DNA of 64,000 nucleotides. Source: Spirochaetota bacterium (GTDB lineage Bacteria; Spirochaetota; UBA4802; JAFGJZ01). Below the pieces are notes generated by a model. The model was given only the letters and a program-made list of their open reading frames with translations. It did not search any database and was not told the DNA's origin. Positions 25,610 to 36,941 of this stretch are shown in pieces (position 1 is the stretch's first letter; every line of letters begins with the position of its first letter). Position numbers and translations under genes: made by a program. Where the stretch lies: positions 1-64,000 of the forward strand of contig JAFGRW010000079.1 of the NCBI GenBank assembly GCA_016934935.1, read 5' to 3'.

Positions 25610-28042
25610 TTACATTTGCAGATATTTTAGATATTTTTCAATAGCTGGCGGATAATTTTCGTTTTCATCCTTGTATTTTCTAAATTTTCGCTCAAAAGCC
25701 GCAAAAGTTCTATTTCTTATATTCTTAAACCTTATCGCGCTATCCTGAAAAGCAGGCATACGCTCGAGTTTTTCCCGTATTTCATTTTTAAACGGAATAT
25801 ATCTGTAAAACATGTCCCTGACTACAGGATTAAGCTTCATCACACCATCTTTTTCATACGTGAGCCACATAATATAATCTTCGGCAAATATTTCCCGGGT
25901 ATTACCTCTGACCGAACGAATTTTCTCGGCAATTTTTTTACGTGCTTCATCAGACAGCTTCTTGTTCTTTTTATAAAACTGTATGTAATCAGAGTACGCT
26001 CCGGTTATTCCACCTTCAACAGGATCAGCCCAAAGCCCGCCCTTAAGTGTGCGGTTTAACTCCCATCTATATATAGCGAACGCATGAGCAAGTTCTGTTT
26101 TTAAGTCTCCTATAAAATGAACTGGAACAACTATGCGCGCTCGGCTGCGTTTATTGATATCCACAATTTCCTGCCACATCATGGTCTTTGTACCAAATGT
26201 CGGAACAAGAATAATATAGGGATAAACCTCTTCTTCAATAACATCCCTTGTGTCCGCACCCTTATAGACTGTCTCTCGGTAAAAGCAGGAGTAGTCGTAG
26301 TCTACCAATTCCTTGAAAATAGCATCAAGCTTTGATTTAGTTACAACAAAAGACTGCGGATCACCCCGCAAAAGCTTTTCAGTAAAAATCGGAAAAGCCG
26401 TTGATCGTGAGCCAGAGCAGACACTGGTTGTTGACTGGAGCATGTTGTCAATTTCGTACTGTGTCTTATAGATAGGGTCATCCAGATATTCCATTGGATT
26501 TTTACCTTTTCGGGTGCCCTTTGCCATCTCCCGCAACTGTTTTTCAAAAGTCAGCCCCATCTCGGAAACAGACGGAGTCTCTTTCCCCGCGTAAATTCGG
26601 GAAAGAAACTCATACTCATACATTATTGGTGCTGTTGGCTTATATCTATCAAGCGCTAGTCTGTGCAAAACCGGTATCTGCTGGGGCTCCGCAAGATTCT
26701 CATCTATAAAGCCGTAAAGAAGCATTAGTTTTGCAGGGGCCGGAACTGATTTGGATCGTTTGCTACGTATATAGACCTTATTATACAATTGCCAATACAT
26801 ACGCGTAAGGTGACGCCGCACTTTTCGAGCGTCAGAATCAGGCGAAAAAGGATTTTCTATTTTCTTAAAATGGTTAAGATGGTGTAGAAACTCCTTCTTA
26901 AATTCTGCCTCGGCAACAGCAAATTCAAAAATCTGCTGCAAAGAATTATTATAAAGAGATAAGACCTGCGAAGAACCCTCGGAAAAGGAAACAGCGGAAT
27001 CACCACTTCCCTGTGCAGGCGTTGCTCCCGGCTGCCTATTTGTAGCAACAAAACCGGATATTTCAGCCAATCCTGGAAAAAGCGCTGAAGCGTCCCTGCC
27101 TGAAACATCTTTATACATGGAATAGATCTTTTGCACAAGCGATACAAAATCTGTCAGAAAGGTACGTCCCAGTCTTCCGCTTGCTATAAAATCATTTATT
27201 GCCCCTTCATGGATTAGGGTCGAAGATATGCTTGAATCAGAAGCAAAAAGCAGTTTCATATGTTTTTCTATTTCAAGCTGCATGGACATTAGACGGGAAC
27301 CAAGCTTACAATAGATATCAAAAACCTTAGCGAACATGAATCCTGGTATAGCGGGATCTCCCTTTACAAGATGAGCCAGTACATTTGTGTTTAGTTTAAG
27401 AAATCTTTTATAAAAATCGTAATGACTCTTATCACAAAAGGAACCGAACTCCAGAGAACCCTCTTGATAGTTCTTTTGAAGAAAGCGGCTGTTATCGTTC
27501 ATTAAAACCGAAGAGGTAATTTCGGCCGGTAATTGAGCCTCGGACTGGGACATTTTAGTATAAAGATTATCAATATGAGACTGCAACTCTCCTGATACAT
27601 CTCTGGGTGATAACTCACGAAAAAGAATCATTACATTATCTGATATCTGCTCAAGATTTTTTTTAACCTTTGAAACACGAACCATCTCTTTGTAGGTCGA
27701 TTCGGTATTTGCAAACTGGTAAGAGAGTGCAGTAATAGCAGTTCCAGGATCAGAAGCAGCCACCGCAGAAAAACTTTGAGGTGTCATATTACTCTTTTGA
27801 ATAACACAATCGGTCACAGCTCTATAGGTCGATCCAGGCAAGATAAAAAAATGATTTTTTGATTCAAATATACCAACGCGCACACTATGTTTAAGAACCA
27901 AAGACTGATCCAGCCCCGAATAATCACTCGGAGCAGAAAGCATCTCTACCCGGCCAGACATCAGAGAACAGAAACAACCCTGATTTTTTCCTTGAAGAGA
28001 GATAAGGCCCCCCGCAGAGAACTTTTCCTGCTTGCTAGCCAT
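25610..28042 (-). CDS. Large cytoplasmic protein with degenerate cyclic-nucleotide-binding-like N-terminus
   Basis: 810 residues, AAGGAG ahead of the ATG. Residues about 7-110 follow the cyclic-nucleotide-binding pattern (FSAGGLISLQG, LMSGRVEML, YRAVTDCVIQ), but the phosphate-binding cassette is poorly kept: no clear FGE segment, only an Arg in YRAVTD. The remaining 700 residues are mostly helical with a low-complexity linker near residues 345-365 (Gly, Ser, Ala), then a conserved-looking block near 620-760 (YIILVPTFGTKTMMWQEI, IVVPVHFIGDLKTELAHAF). I recognise no enzyme family. It heads an operon with an ATPase-like protein and a lipoprotein, convergent with adenylate and diguanylate cyclase genes. 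Confidence 0.6.
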   Translation of the reverse strand: MASKQEKFSAGGLISLQGKNQGCFCSLMSGRVEMLSAPSDYSGLDQSLVLKHSVRVGIFESKNHFFILPGSTYRAVTDCVIQKSNMTPQSFSAVAASDPGTAITALSYQFANTESTYKEMVRVSKVKKNLEQISDNVMILFRELSPRDVSGELQSHIDNLYTKMSQSEAQLPAEITSSVLMNDNSRFLQKNYQEGSLEFGSFCDKSHYDFYKRFLKLNTNVLAHLVKGDPAIPGFMFAKVFDIYCKLGSRLMSMQLEIEKHMKLLFASDSSISSTLIHEGAINDFIASGRLGRTFLTDFVSLVQKIYSMYKDVSGRDASALFPGLAEISGFVATNRQPGATPAQGSGDSAVSFSEGSSQVLSLYNNSLQQIFEFAVAEAEFKKEFLHHLNHFKKIENPFSPDSDARKVRRHLTRMYWQLYNKVYIRSKRSKSVPAPAKLMLLYGFIDENLAEPQQIPVLHRLALDRYKPTAPIMYEYEFLSRIYAGKETPSVSEMGLTFEKQLREMAKGTRKGKNPMEYLDDPIYKTQYEIDNMLQSTTSVCSGSRSTAFPIFTEKLLRGDPQSFVVTKSKLDAIFKELVDYDYSCFYRETVYKGADTRDVIEEEVYPYIILVPTFGTKTMMWQEIVDINKRSRARIVVPVHFIGDLKTELAHAFAIYRWELNRTLKGGLWADPVEGGITGAYSDYIQFYKKNKKLSDEARKKIAEKIRSVRGNTREIFAEDYIMWLTYEKDGVMKLNPVVRDMFYRYIPFKNEIREKLERMPAFQDSAIRFKNIRNRTFAAFERKFRKYKDENENYPPAIEKYLKYLQM

Positions 28043-28096
28043 AAAAGAAACTCCTTAAACAATAATGGAAACCTCTAAAAATTAACTTTTCAACAA

Positions 28097-28174
28097 GGAA
28101 CTTGCGAAAAATTCCTTTAGAATAGACACTTAAACCATGTTGCCCTCTGGAACATGGTAATTTTTCGAAGTTCC
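28097..28174 (-). repeat. Dispersed palindromic element, copy B
   Basis: Starts GGAACTTGCGAAAAATTCC and ends GGTAATTTTTCGAAGTTCC. Read on the minus strand it matches copy A at both ends (GGAACTTCGAAAAATTACCAT and AAGTTCC). The central hairpin here is CCATGTT...AACATGG, different bases but the same design. It lies between the CNB-like gene and the HNH gene. Confidence 0.7.
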
Positions 28175-28228
28175 CTAATAACAGGACACATAAAATCACG
28201 CCAATATAAAAGAATTTCACCCTGCAAT

Positions 28229-28585
28229 TTAACTCTTTATTTCAGATAACTGCTTTAAATAATCATCCCATTCGAAGGGCATCATATACTTTTTTTTATT
28301 ATTACACTCTTTACAACAGGGAACAAGATTGATTTTCTCAGATCTGCCCCCACGCGCCAAGGGAATCAGATGATCCATTGTCAACTCTGAGGGCTTAAAG
28401 TGCTCACGACAATAATGACAGACACCATCAGATATTTTACGCTTCCACCACGGACTGTTGCGCAGTTTTCTGGCTTTCTGCTTCTCTTCTTCGATATTTA
28501 CTGGCAGCATCTCGGAGAAGTGCAAAGGTTCATCAGATCGAAAACCATTTGAATATCTGTTTTTTTTATTATCACGTCTTCCCAT
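28229..28585 (-). CDS. HNH endonuclease-family protein
   Basis: 118 residues. The C-terminal half has CHYC and CKECNN, two zinc-binding Cys pairs, around LTMDHLIPLARGG, the HNH core with the catalytic His after Asp. The N-terminal half is basic and unstructured (RKLRNSPWWKRK). Such stand-alone HNH proteins nick or cut DNA, but the cellular role is usually unknown. It has a strong promoter of its own (28601-28628) and is not next to a restriction or phage gene. Confidence 0.8.
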   Translation of the reverse strand: MGRRDNKKNRYSNGFRSDEPLHFSEMLPVNIEEEKQKARKLRNSPWWKRKISDGVCHYCREHFKPSELTMDHLIPLARGGRSEKINLVPCCKECNNKKKYMMPFEWDDYLKQLSEIKS

Positions 28586-28600
28586 ATCGTTCCATTAAAT

Positions 28601-28628
28601 ATTATAATCAAGGTCTATTTTCTGTCAA
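28601..28628 (-). promoter_or_regulatory. Sigma-70-type promoter for the HNH gene
   Basis: On the minus strand TTGACA (28623-28628), a 16-base spacer, and TATAAT (28601-28606). Both hexamers match the consensus exactly, and the start codon follows about 15 bases later. Confidence 0.65.
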
Positions 28629-28878
28629 TACATATTAGTCTGCGCAGATTGTAAATAACTCATGCTATAATTTGGAAATATTTCTGTTTATATAAAGAAT
28701 ATCGAAAATTACATTATTTTAAAAGATGTCACAGGTCAAGTGATGTTAAAGATAATTTTTTTATTGCCTAAGCTCTACCCTCTCACTACATTAGGCAAAA
28801 CAGCGGCGGTTCATTTAGAGCCATATCACTCGAAAATACCTAGTGATACCAGTTAGGTAAATGGTTTCCAAAAATGTA
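28629..28878. other. Intergenic region with two hairpins upstream of guaB
   Basis: The gap between the HNH gene and guaB is 360 bases, between divergent promoters. TTGCCTAA (28764-28771) pairs with TTAGGCAA (28791-28798), and TATCACT (28824-28830) pairs with AGTGATA (28842-28848). Both lie upstream of the likely guaB promoter, so they are not part of its leader. They could be an operator, a small RNA, or chance. No coding frame is seen. Confidence 0.35.
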
Positions 28879-28907
28879 TTGATAGAAATTGTCCGTTTTT
28901 TGATACT
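28879..28907 (+). promoter_or_regulatory. Likely sigma-70-type promoter for guaBA
   Basis: TTGATA (28879-28884), a 17-base spacer, and GATACT (28902-28907). The guaB start codon is at 28946, giving a leader of about 30 bases. Confidence 0.5.
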
Positions 28908-28933
28908 GTACTTTATCCTACACCCTTCCATGA

Positions 28934-31953
<3,020 letters not shown>

Positions 31954-31970
31954 CCATATAATAAATTACT

Positions 31971-32003
31971 AAAAAACCGGATAAGATGCTTATCCGGTTT
32001 TTT
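31971..32003. terminator. Bidirectional terminator after guaA
   Basis: AAAAAACCGGATAAG (31971-31985) pairs fully with CTTATCCGGTTTTTT (31989-32003) around a 3-base loop. It serves guaA and the convergent ACT-domain gene. Confidence 0.85.
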
Positions 32004-32057
32004 ATTGCAGGCATATTTATTCATACTTTGCGTATTAAATCAATACTTTTCAGCCTG

Positions 32058-32492
32058 TCAGGACTCACCAATAATATCAATTTTACTGACAATTCGGTAG
32101 CCCTGTTTGTTCAATGCGGACTTTGCAGCTTCAATATCTTCAAAACGGAAAATCATTACAGCCTTCCCTTCACGTTTTTCAGTAAACGCATACATATACT
32201 CAATATTAAGCCCATGCTGTGCAAAGATTGTCAATGCGCGGCTCAACTCTCCTGGTTTATCATCAATTTCTATTGCAAGCACATCAGTAGCAGAACATAT
32301 AACATGTTCTTTTTTCAAAACGGATATCGCCTCTTCAGGCTTATTACATATAATACGAAGAATTCCAAAATCTGAAGTCTCTGCAATCGTCAAAGTTATA
32401 ATATTTATTGAGGCATCACCCAGAATTTTTAGCACATTCTGAAGATGGCCGGGATGGTTTTCCACAAATACCGATAATTGTGTTACATTCAT
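32058..32492 (-). CDS. Tandem ACT-domain protein
   Basis: 144 residues from ATG 32492, preceded by GGAGG; an in-frame ATG 24 bases upstream is less likely. Two ACT domains: residues 1-65 (QLSVFVENHPGHLQNVL) and 72-140 (AIEIDDKPGELSRAL), each with the Gly-x-Leu ligand-binding turn. Such small proteins are often encoded beside phenylacetate-CoA ligase, as here (35 bases from the paaK-like gene), and are thought to bind amino acids or related acids as regulators. The ligand is not known. Confidence 0.85.
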   Translation of the reverse strand: MNVTQLSVFVENHPGHLQNVLKILGDASINIITLTIAETSDFGILRIICNKPEEAISVLKKEHVICSATDVLAIEIDDKPGELSRALTIFAQHGLNIEYMYAFTEKREGKAVMIFRFEDIEAAKSALNKQGYRIVSKIDIIGES

Positions 32493-32527
32493 TTTATAAG
32501 CCTCCGCTATTTCCATATTTCAAACAT

Positions 32528-33832
32528 TTACTTAAGTTTTCGTTTATCCACTACACGCACAGCCTTGCCTTCGCTGCGGGCAATACTCATCGGCTCGACA
32601 AGTGTAATTTTCGCAGAAATACCCAACACGTTTCTGAATCGTTCCACAATCTTCTGTCTTAGACTTTCAAGAACCTTCAATTCATCGGAAAATATTTTTT
32701 CTGCCACCTCGACCCGGACTTCAACATCATCAAGGGCACCTGAACGATCTACAATAATCTGATAATGAGGTTCAGTTCCCTCTACTTCCATAAGTACCGA
32801 TTCTATCTGGGATGGGAAAATATTCACGCCGCGAATAATAAGCATATCATCCGAACGTCCGGTAACCTTTTCCATTTTGACAAGGGTTCTTCCGCATGAG
32901 CAGCTGTCATGATAAAGTCGCGTAATGTCTCGCGACCGGTATCTGATTACGGGACAGGCATATTTGGTAAGTGAAGTATACACAATCTCACCTTTTTCAC
33001 CTTCTGGTAAAACCTCTCCTGTATCCGGGTCAATAATCTCTACATAAAAATGGTCCTCAAACACATGCATCCCGCTTTTAGCAGAACATTCTGCCGATAC
33101 TCCAGGTCCTATTACTTCACTTAAACCGTATATATCATAAGCCTCAATACCAAGACGAGTTTCAATCTCGTTACGCATTGCCTCGGTCCACGGTTCCGCA
33201 CCCAGAACCCCTATTCTAAGCGATGTTTTTTTAATATCATAATCAGGACGTTTTTTTTCAAGATAGTCCGCTATATTCAGGGCATAAGACGGTGTACAGG
33301 CCAAAACTGATGTTCCAAAATCCTTTATAAGCATTAATTGACGCTCGGTGTTTCCGCCAGAGATAGGTACAGTTAAACAACCAAGTTTTTCTCCACCATA
33401 ATGGAGACCCAGACCACCCGTAAAAAGACCGTAACCATAAGCAACTTGCAGTATATCATCACTGGTAGCACCATACGAGCTCAGTGACCGGGCAACAACC
33501 TCCGCAAATACATCAATATCCTTTGATGTATAACCCACAACAGTAGCGTTTCCAGTTGTTCCCGAAGAAGAATGAACACGCACAACATCCTTAAGTGGCA
33601 CAGCAAACAAACCGAAGGGATAGTTATCGCGCATGTCCTGTTTTGTTAAAAATGGAACCCTCTTCATATCGTCAAGACTCTTGAACGAAGATGGATCAAA
33701 ACCGGACGCGTCAAATTTCCGCGCGTAATAAGCATTGTTTTTATAAGCATGATTCAGTGACCATTTAAGCCTCTCAAGCTGAAGTTTTTTCATCTCAGCC
33801 AAAGGCATTGCCTCAAATTCCCTGTTAAACAT
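32528..33832 (-). CDS. paaK: Phenylacetate-CoA ligase family protein (PaaK-like)
   Basis: 434 residues from ATG 33832, with GGAGAG upstream; a TTG at 33844 would add four residues. An AMP-forming acyl-CoA ligase: SSGTTGNATVVGYT is the P-loop, YGLSEVIGPGVS is the acyl/AMP motif, and TGRSDDMLIIRGVNIFPSQIE is the hinge. Many anaerobes carry this gene with an ACT protein and use it for aryl or indole acid activation, so the true substrate is open. No other phenylacetate pathway genes are nearby. Confidence 0.88.
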   Translation of the reverse strand: MFNREFEAMPLAEMKKLQLERLKWSLNHAYKNNAYYARKFDASGFDPSSFKSLDDMKRVPFLTKQDMRDNYPFGLFAVPLKDVVRVHSSSGTTGNATVVGYTSKDIDVFAEVVARSLSSYGATSDDILQVAYGYGLFTGGLGLHYGGEKLGCLTVPISGGNTERQLMLIKDFGTSVLACTPSYALNIADYLEKKRPDYDIKKTSLRIGVLGAEPWTEAMRNEIETRLGIEAYDIYGLSEVIGPGVSAECSAKSGMHVFEDHFYVEIIDPDTGEVLPEGEKGEIVYTSLTKYACPVIRYRSRDITRLYHDSCSCGRTLVKMEKVTGRSDDMLIIRGVNIFPSQIESVLMEVEGTEPHYQIIVDRSGALDDVEVRVEVAEKIFSDELKVLESLRQKIVERFRNVLGISAKITLVEPMSIARSEGKAVRVVDKRKLK

Positions 33833-33876
33833 GGCTCTCTCCAAAACAAAATTTTAAACGGATAGTTAAAAACAAG

Positions 33877-33904
33877 TTCCGTCTAATTGGACGGAATTTT
33901 TTTT
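33877..33904. terminator. Terminator-like hairpin between flbD and paaK
   Basis: TTCCGTC (33877-33883) pairs with GACGGAA (33890-33896), followed by eight T on the plus strand. On the minus strand the hairpin is followed by a weaker T-rich run, so it may end the flbD transcript. Confidence 0.55.
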
Positions 33905-33934
33905 CAAGTGTCAATAGAATTTTTATGGGTGTTA

Positions 33935-34147
33935 CTATTCCAAAAAGGAGTTCTTTTTTATAATTGGCTTTACTATATTGTTTTTATACGCAATTATTCT
34001 GTCTATGATCTCCTCAGCTTTTTCAGTCACTACATAGGTTTTGTCGTTGGTTAGATGTATTACTGTATCGGGAGTCTCTTCCATGGTTTCAATATGATCA
34101 CAATTAATATAGAAAGCCGTACCATTAAGTCTGTGCACTTCGATCAT
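33935..34147 (-). CDS. flbD: FlbD family flagellar protein
   Basis: 70 residues, typical family length. The family pattern is clear: MIEVHRLNG at the start, INCDHIETMEETPDTVIHLTN in the middle, and a helical VTEKAEEIIDRI segment. In spirochaetes flbD usually lies in the motility operon ahead of motA and motB. Here it follows a DUF115 gene with a 4-base overlap instead. The exact role in flagellar assembly is not established. It signals a motile organism. Confidence 0.88.
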   Translation of the reverse strand: MIEVHRLNGTAFYINCDHIETMEETPDTVIHLTNDKTYVVTEKAEEIIDRIIAYKNNIVKPIIKKNSFLE

Positions 34148-35058
34148 TTTGTTCTCCTCTTTTTACGGTTTTCCCGATCACCGATAATCATTTTTTCAAG
34201 TTGCCTGGGTGTTAATTTGTTTATATACTTTCCTGATACACCAGGATCGCTTAAATCGTATACATTTTTTTTTGATACTTTAAGTAAATCTTCTATCCAG
34301 TATTTTGCTCCAAGAAATTGATTATTGGTAAAGTACACCCTGTTTTCACGTTTAATTTCATAATCACGGGCAAGACGTATTGTTTTACGGGCAGCATTTT
34401 CAGCAGGATTAAAACGATTAGTTGTACGCATAATATTGGCATACCAGGAAACACCCGTGCAATATGGATAATCGGTAAACCCCAAATCGTTACCGGCAAG
34501 AGTTATCGATAAAACTGGTAAGGCCATAACGATAGACAAGGCCTGGGTTGTTACAACACTTCCCGTGCTAACAAAACCAAGATCGTATCCCGCGCGTTTC
34601 CAGAGAGACTCATACGGCTCTTCTCGAATAAGCCAGTTATAAAACGAAATGGATCCCCGCCAATTGCGAATATTGCTACTGCAACTGCAAGAAAAAGCAA
34701 GCAAACGTGTATTCGAAGTGTCAAAGGGCAAAAAAAAATCACGAGGTGAGGTTTCGCATGTAATCGCAAAATCTGGAGTAATTCCGTTATTAACAAGCGC
34801 GCCATAGGCCATGTCCACAGCAATAAGCACAAAATCATCACGGGTATGCAATTTTTTAATTACAGGTATGCATTTAGAAAGTGACTCGCCAGCTCCAACT
34901 ATAAGTACGTGAACGCCAGTAAAACAGTTCAACACCCTGGCAAGCCCGCCATGTTTTGAAATTAGAGCGGCATTTTTTGTCAAATTACGACTAAAAGCAA
35001 AAAGCCGCTCGTTAAGAACACCCCGGTTTAAAGAGGCATACACTTCTGCCTTGTTCAA
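34144..35058 (-). CDS. DUF115 / MptE-like protein (motility accessory factor type)
   Basis: 304 residues. The core GVHVLIVGAGESLSKCIPVI is the glycine motif of DUF115, a Rossmann-like fold shared with archaeal 6-hydroxymethylpterin pyrophosphokinase (MptE) and with motility accessory factors linked to flagellin glycosylation. AVDMAYGALVNNGITPDFAITCE and LAGNDLGFTDYPYC are further family blocks. The 4-base overlap with flbD supports a flagellar role, probably nonulosonic acid transfer to a flagellar protein, but this is inference. Confidence 0.8.
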   Translation of the reverse strand: MNKAEVYASLNRGVLNERLFAFSRNLTKNAALISKHGGLARVLNCFTGVHVLIVGAGESLSKCIPVIKKLHTRDDFVLIAVDMAYGALVNNGITPDFAITCETSPRDFFLPFDTSNTRLLAFSCSCSSNIRNWRGSISFYNWLIREEPYESLWKRAGYDLGFVSTGSVVTTQALSIVMALPVLSITLAGNDLGFTDYPYCTGVSWYANIMRTTNRFNPAENAARKTIRLARDYEIKRENRVYFTNNQFLGAKYWIEDLLKVSKKNVYDLSDPGVSGKYINKLTPRQLEKMIIGDRENRKKRRTK

Positions 35059-35080
35059 TAGAGACCACCTTAATAACCAA

Positions 35081-35632
35081 TCAGGATACTAACTCGTTAT
35101 ACTCCCGTCTTAAACCGTTTTCATGCCGCCCCATATATTTCAAGATTATTTTTTTAGAAGGTTTTTTTTGCAAAACTTCTAAAAGTCGCAATACAAGCAG
35201 ATATTTTCTTCTCCAATGCTGTACCGACGGTATAGACAGCTTAAGCTCTTTGGCAATCTCCCAGTCTTTCATAAGGTAATTACCTTTTTTATCTTTTTTG
35301 TTAAGCGAACAAAATTTCTCAATTACCTCTGACTCAAAAGCTTCTATGCGGTTTTTCTTGACCTTTCTGTAATCATGCTCACTCCAGCGTTTTTGATTAC
35401 GCTCCTGCCAACCGGACATTTTTTTGTCTTTCCAGTACGGATGACGGTTACGGGCATACTGAATATCTTCGCTGGTAAAACCGGTCACCTCTTTCCATTG
35501 ACGGCAAAGAATTGTCTTTCGCCCTCTAGGCACATCACTGTAAAGAGATCTGTGAATGTATTCATCCGGTGTCTTTGAGTTAAGTATCTGTTTTTCAGAA
35601 AAATTGTTTTTTTTGTTTGATATTTGTTTCAT
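35081..35632 (-). CDS. Hypothetical basic protein with helix-turn-helix-like segment
   Basis: 183 residues, rich in Lys and Arg. Near residues 122-145 the segment DWEIAKELKLSIPSVQHWRRKY has the pattern of a helix-turn-helix. Upstream, YARNRHPYWKDKKMSGW is a tryptophan-rich basic region. The family is not recognised. It precedes the DUF115 and flbD genes by 22 bases and is probably in the same transcript, so a role in flagellar gene control or in nucleic-acid binding is conceivable. Confidence 0.5.
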   Translation of the reverse strand: MKQISNKKNNFSEKQILNSKTPDEYIHRSLYSDVPRGRKTILCRQWKEVTGFTSEDIQYARNRHPYWKDKKMSGWQERNQKRWSEHDYRKVKKNRIEAFESEVIEKFCSLNKKDKKGNYLMKDWEIAKELKLSIPSVQHWRRKYLLVLRLLEVLQKKPSKKIILKYMGRHENGLRREYNELVS

Positions 35633-36134
35633 AGCCCCTCTAAAAATATTTTTTTTAAAAAAATTTCATTACTCGCATAACGTCAAACATTAATTTTTAT
35701 TTGGTCTTATTTATTAAAAAAAAATTATATTTAAAGTCTAATTTTAATATTTTATAACTGACAATCTTTATGCAACCGTATCCATAAAATCCCATTGTGC
35801 GGTATATGGCAATAAAAACATGTCTTTACTCATATTTTTATAGTATCATCTATTTTTTATATCATTTATTCCACTAGTGTTCAGTAGAGGTTGCAGGAAT
35901 TAAGCAATATATTCCACACGTTACAAAACACACGTTATCTTCGTTCCTGCAAAACGCAGAAAGAAATATAATCTGTTACGAAATATTGCAAAAATTCACT
36001 TAAATGCTTTGGTAAAACCAAGTTTCAGGCATAAATATGCTACCAATAAAGTGAGGAACAAAAAAAGGAAACTTCGAAATGTTTGATAGAAATATTCTAC
36101 TCAGAGGACAAATGAAACGGATAAATATGAAGTG
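35633..36134. other. 502-base intergenic region with direct and inverted repeats
   Basis: A+T-rich, no credible coding frame. CACACGTTA occurs at 35915-35923 and again at 35929-35937, 14 bases apart, inside a larger inverted pair GCAGGAA (35893-35899) and TTCCTGC (about 35943-35949). Near 36067 the string GGAAACTTCGAAA resembles the end of the dispersed palindromic element. An operator array or a small RNA is possible. Confidence 0.4.
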
Positions 36135-36941
36135 TCACTCAAAGGAGTTTTCATCCATAGGAAAGGTTCCTTGCTTAACTTCTTGAGAATAGTTATCAAG
36201 AGCTGTTATAACCTTAGCCGCAAGACCCGCATAATCTTTAACCATTTTGGGACGAAATGTATCATCTAATCCCAAGACATCATTAACAACAAGAACCTGA
36301 CCATCACAATCCGGCCCGGCCCCGATTCCTATAACAGGTATTCTCAATGATTCACAGATGCGTTTAGCCAAACTGCGAGGCACAAGCTCAAGAACAAGTG
36401 CAAAAGCGCCGGCATCTTCAATTTTTTTTGCGTCATCAATCATTTTTTGAGCCTTGTCAGTTTCACGCCCCTGAACCCTGAATCCGCCAAAATTATGAAT
36501 GGATTGCGGTGTCATTCCCAGATGTCCGCAAACCGGTATAGAACAGGCTGTTAAGTGTGAAATAAGCTCTGCAAAATAGGAGCCTCCTTCCAGTTTCACG
36601 CTATTGGCCTTGCCTTCCTGAATCAGCCTTCCGGCATTCTCTATGGTCTTCTCTTTCGAAACGTGATACGACAGAAAAGGAAGATCCGCAACGATAAACA
36701 TATCCGGAGCACCTCGTCTTACAGAAACTGTATGATAAACCATCTCATCGACTGTAACAGGAAGTGTATTCTCATAACCGGCTTGCACCATACCACCACT
36801 ATCACCTACCAGAATAACATCAATACCTGAACGTGACACAAGTTTTGCCATCGTATAATCGTAGCAGGTTATCATCGAGATTTTTTCACCCTGCTTTTTC
36901 ATATCAAGCATGGTATTAACAGTAATGTTTTTTCTTTTCAT
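36135..36941 (-). CDS. panB: 3-methyl-2-oxobutanoate hydroxymethyltransferase PanB
   Basis: First committed step of pantothenate synthesis: 2-ketoisovalerate to ketopantoate using methylene-THF. 268 residues from ATG 36941, which has GAGGTG upstream and gives the normal length; the frame runs further into folK. MITCYDYTMAKLV, the metal-binding LVGDSGGMVQAGYENTLPVTVDEM, and MTPQSIHNFGGFRVQG are family blocks; VIGIGAGPDCDGQVLVVND closes the barrel. It overlaps folK by 26 bases. Confidence 0.95.
   Translation of the reverse strand: MKRKNITVNTMLDMKKQGEKISMITCYDYTMAKLVSRSGIDVILVGDSGGMVQAGYENTLPVTVDEMVYHTVSVRRGAPDMFIVADLPFLSYHVSKEKTIENAGRLIQEGKANSVKLEGGSYFAELISHLTACSIPVCGHLGMTPQSIHNFGGFRVQGRETDKAQKMIDDAKKIEDAGAFALVLELVPRSLAKRICESLRIPVIGIGAGPDCDGQVLVVNDVLGLDDTFRPKMVKDYAGLAAKVITALDNYSQEVKQGTFPMDENSFE

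Noticed and set aside
28764-28848. Hairpins upstream of guaB as a purine riboswitch
   Set aside because: They lie upstream of the likely promoter and do not show the conserved loop bases of purine or PRPP riboswitches.
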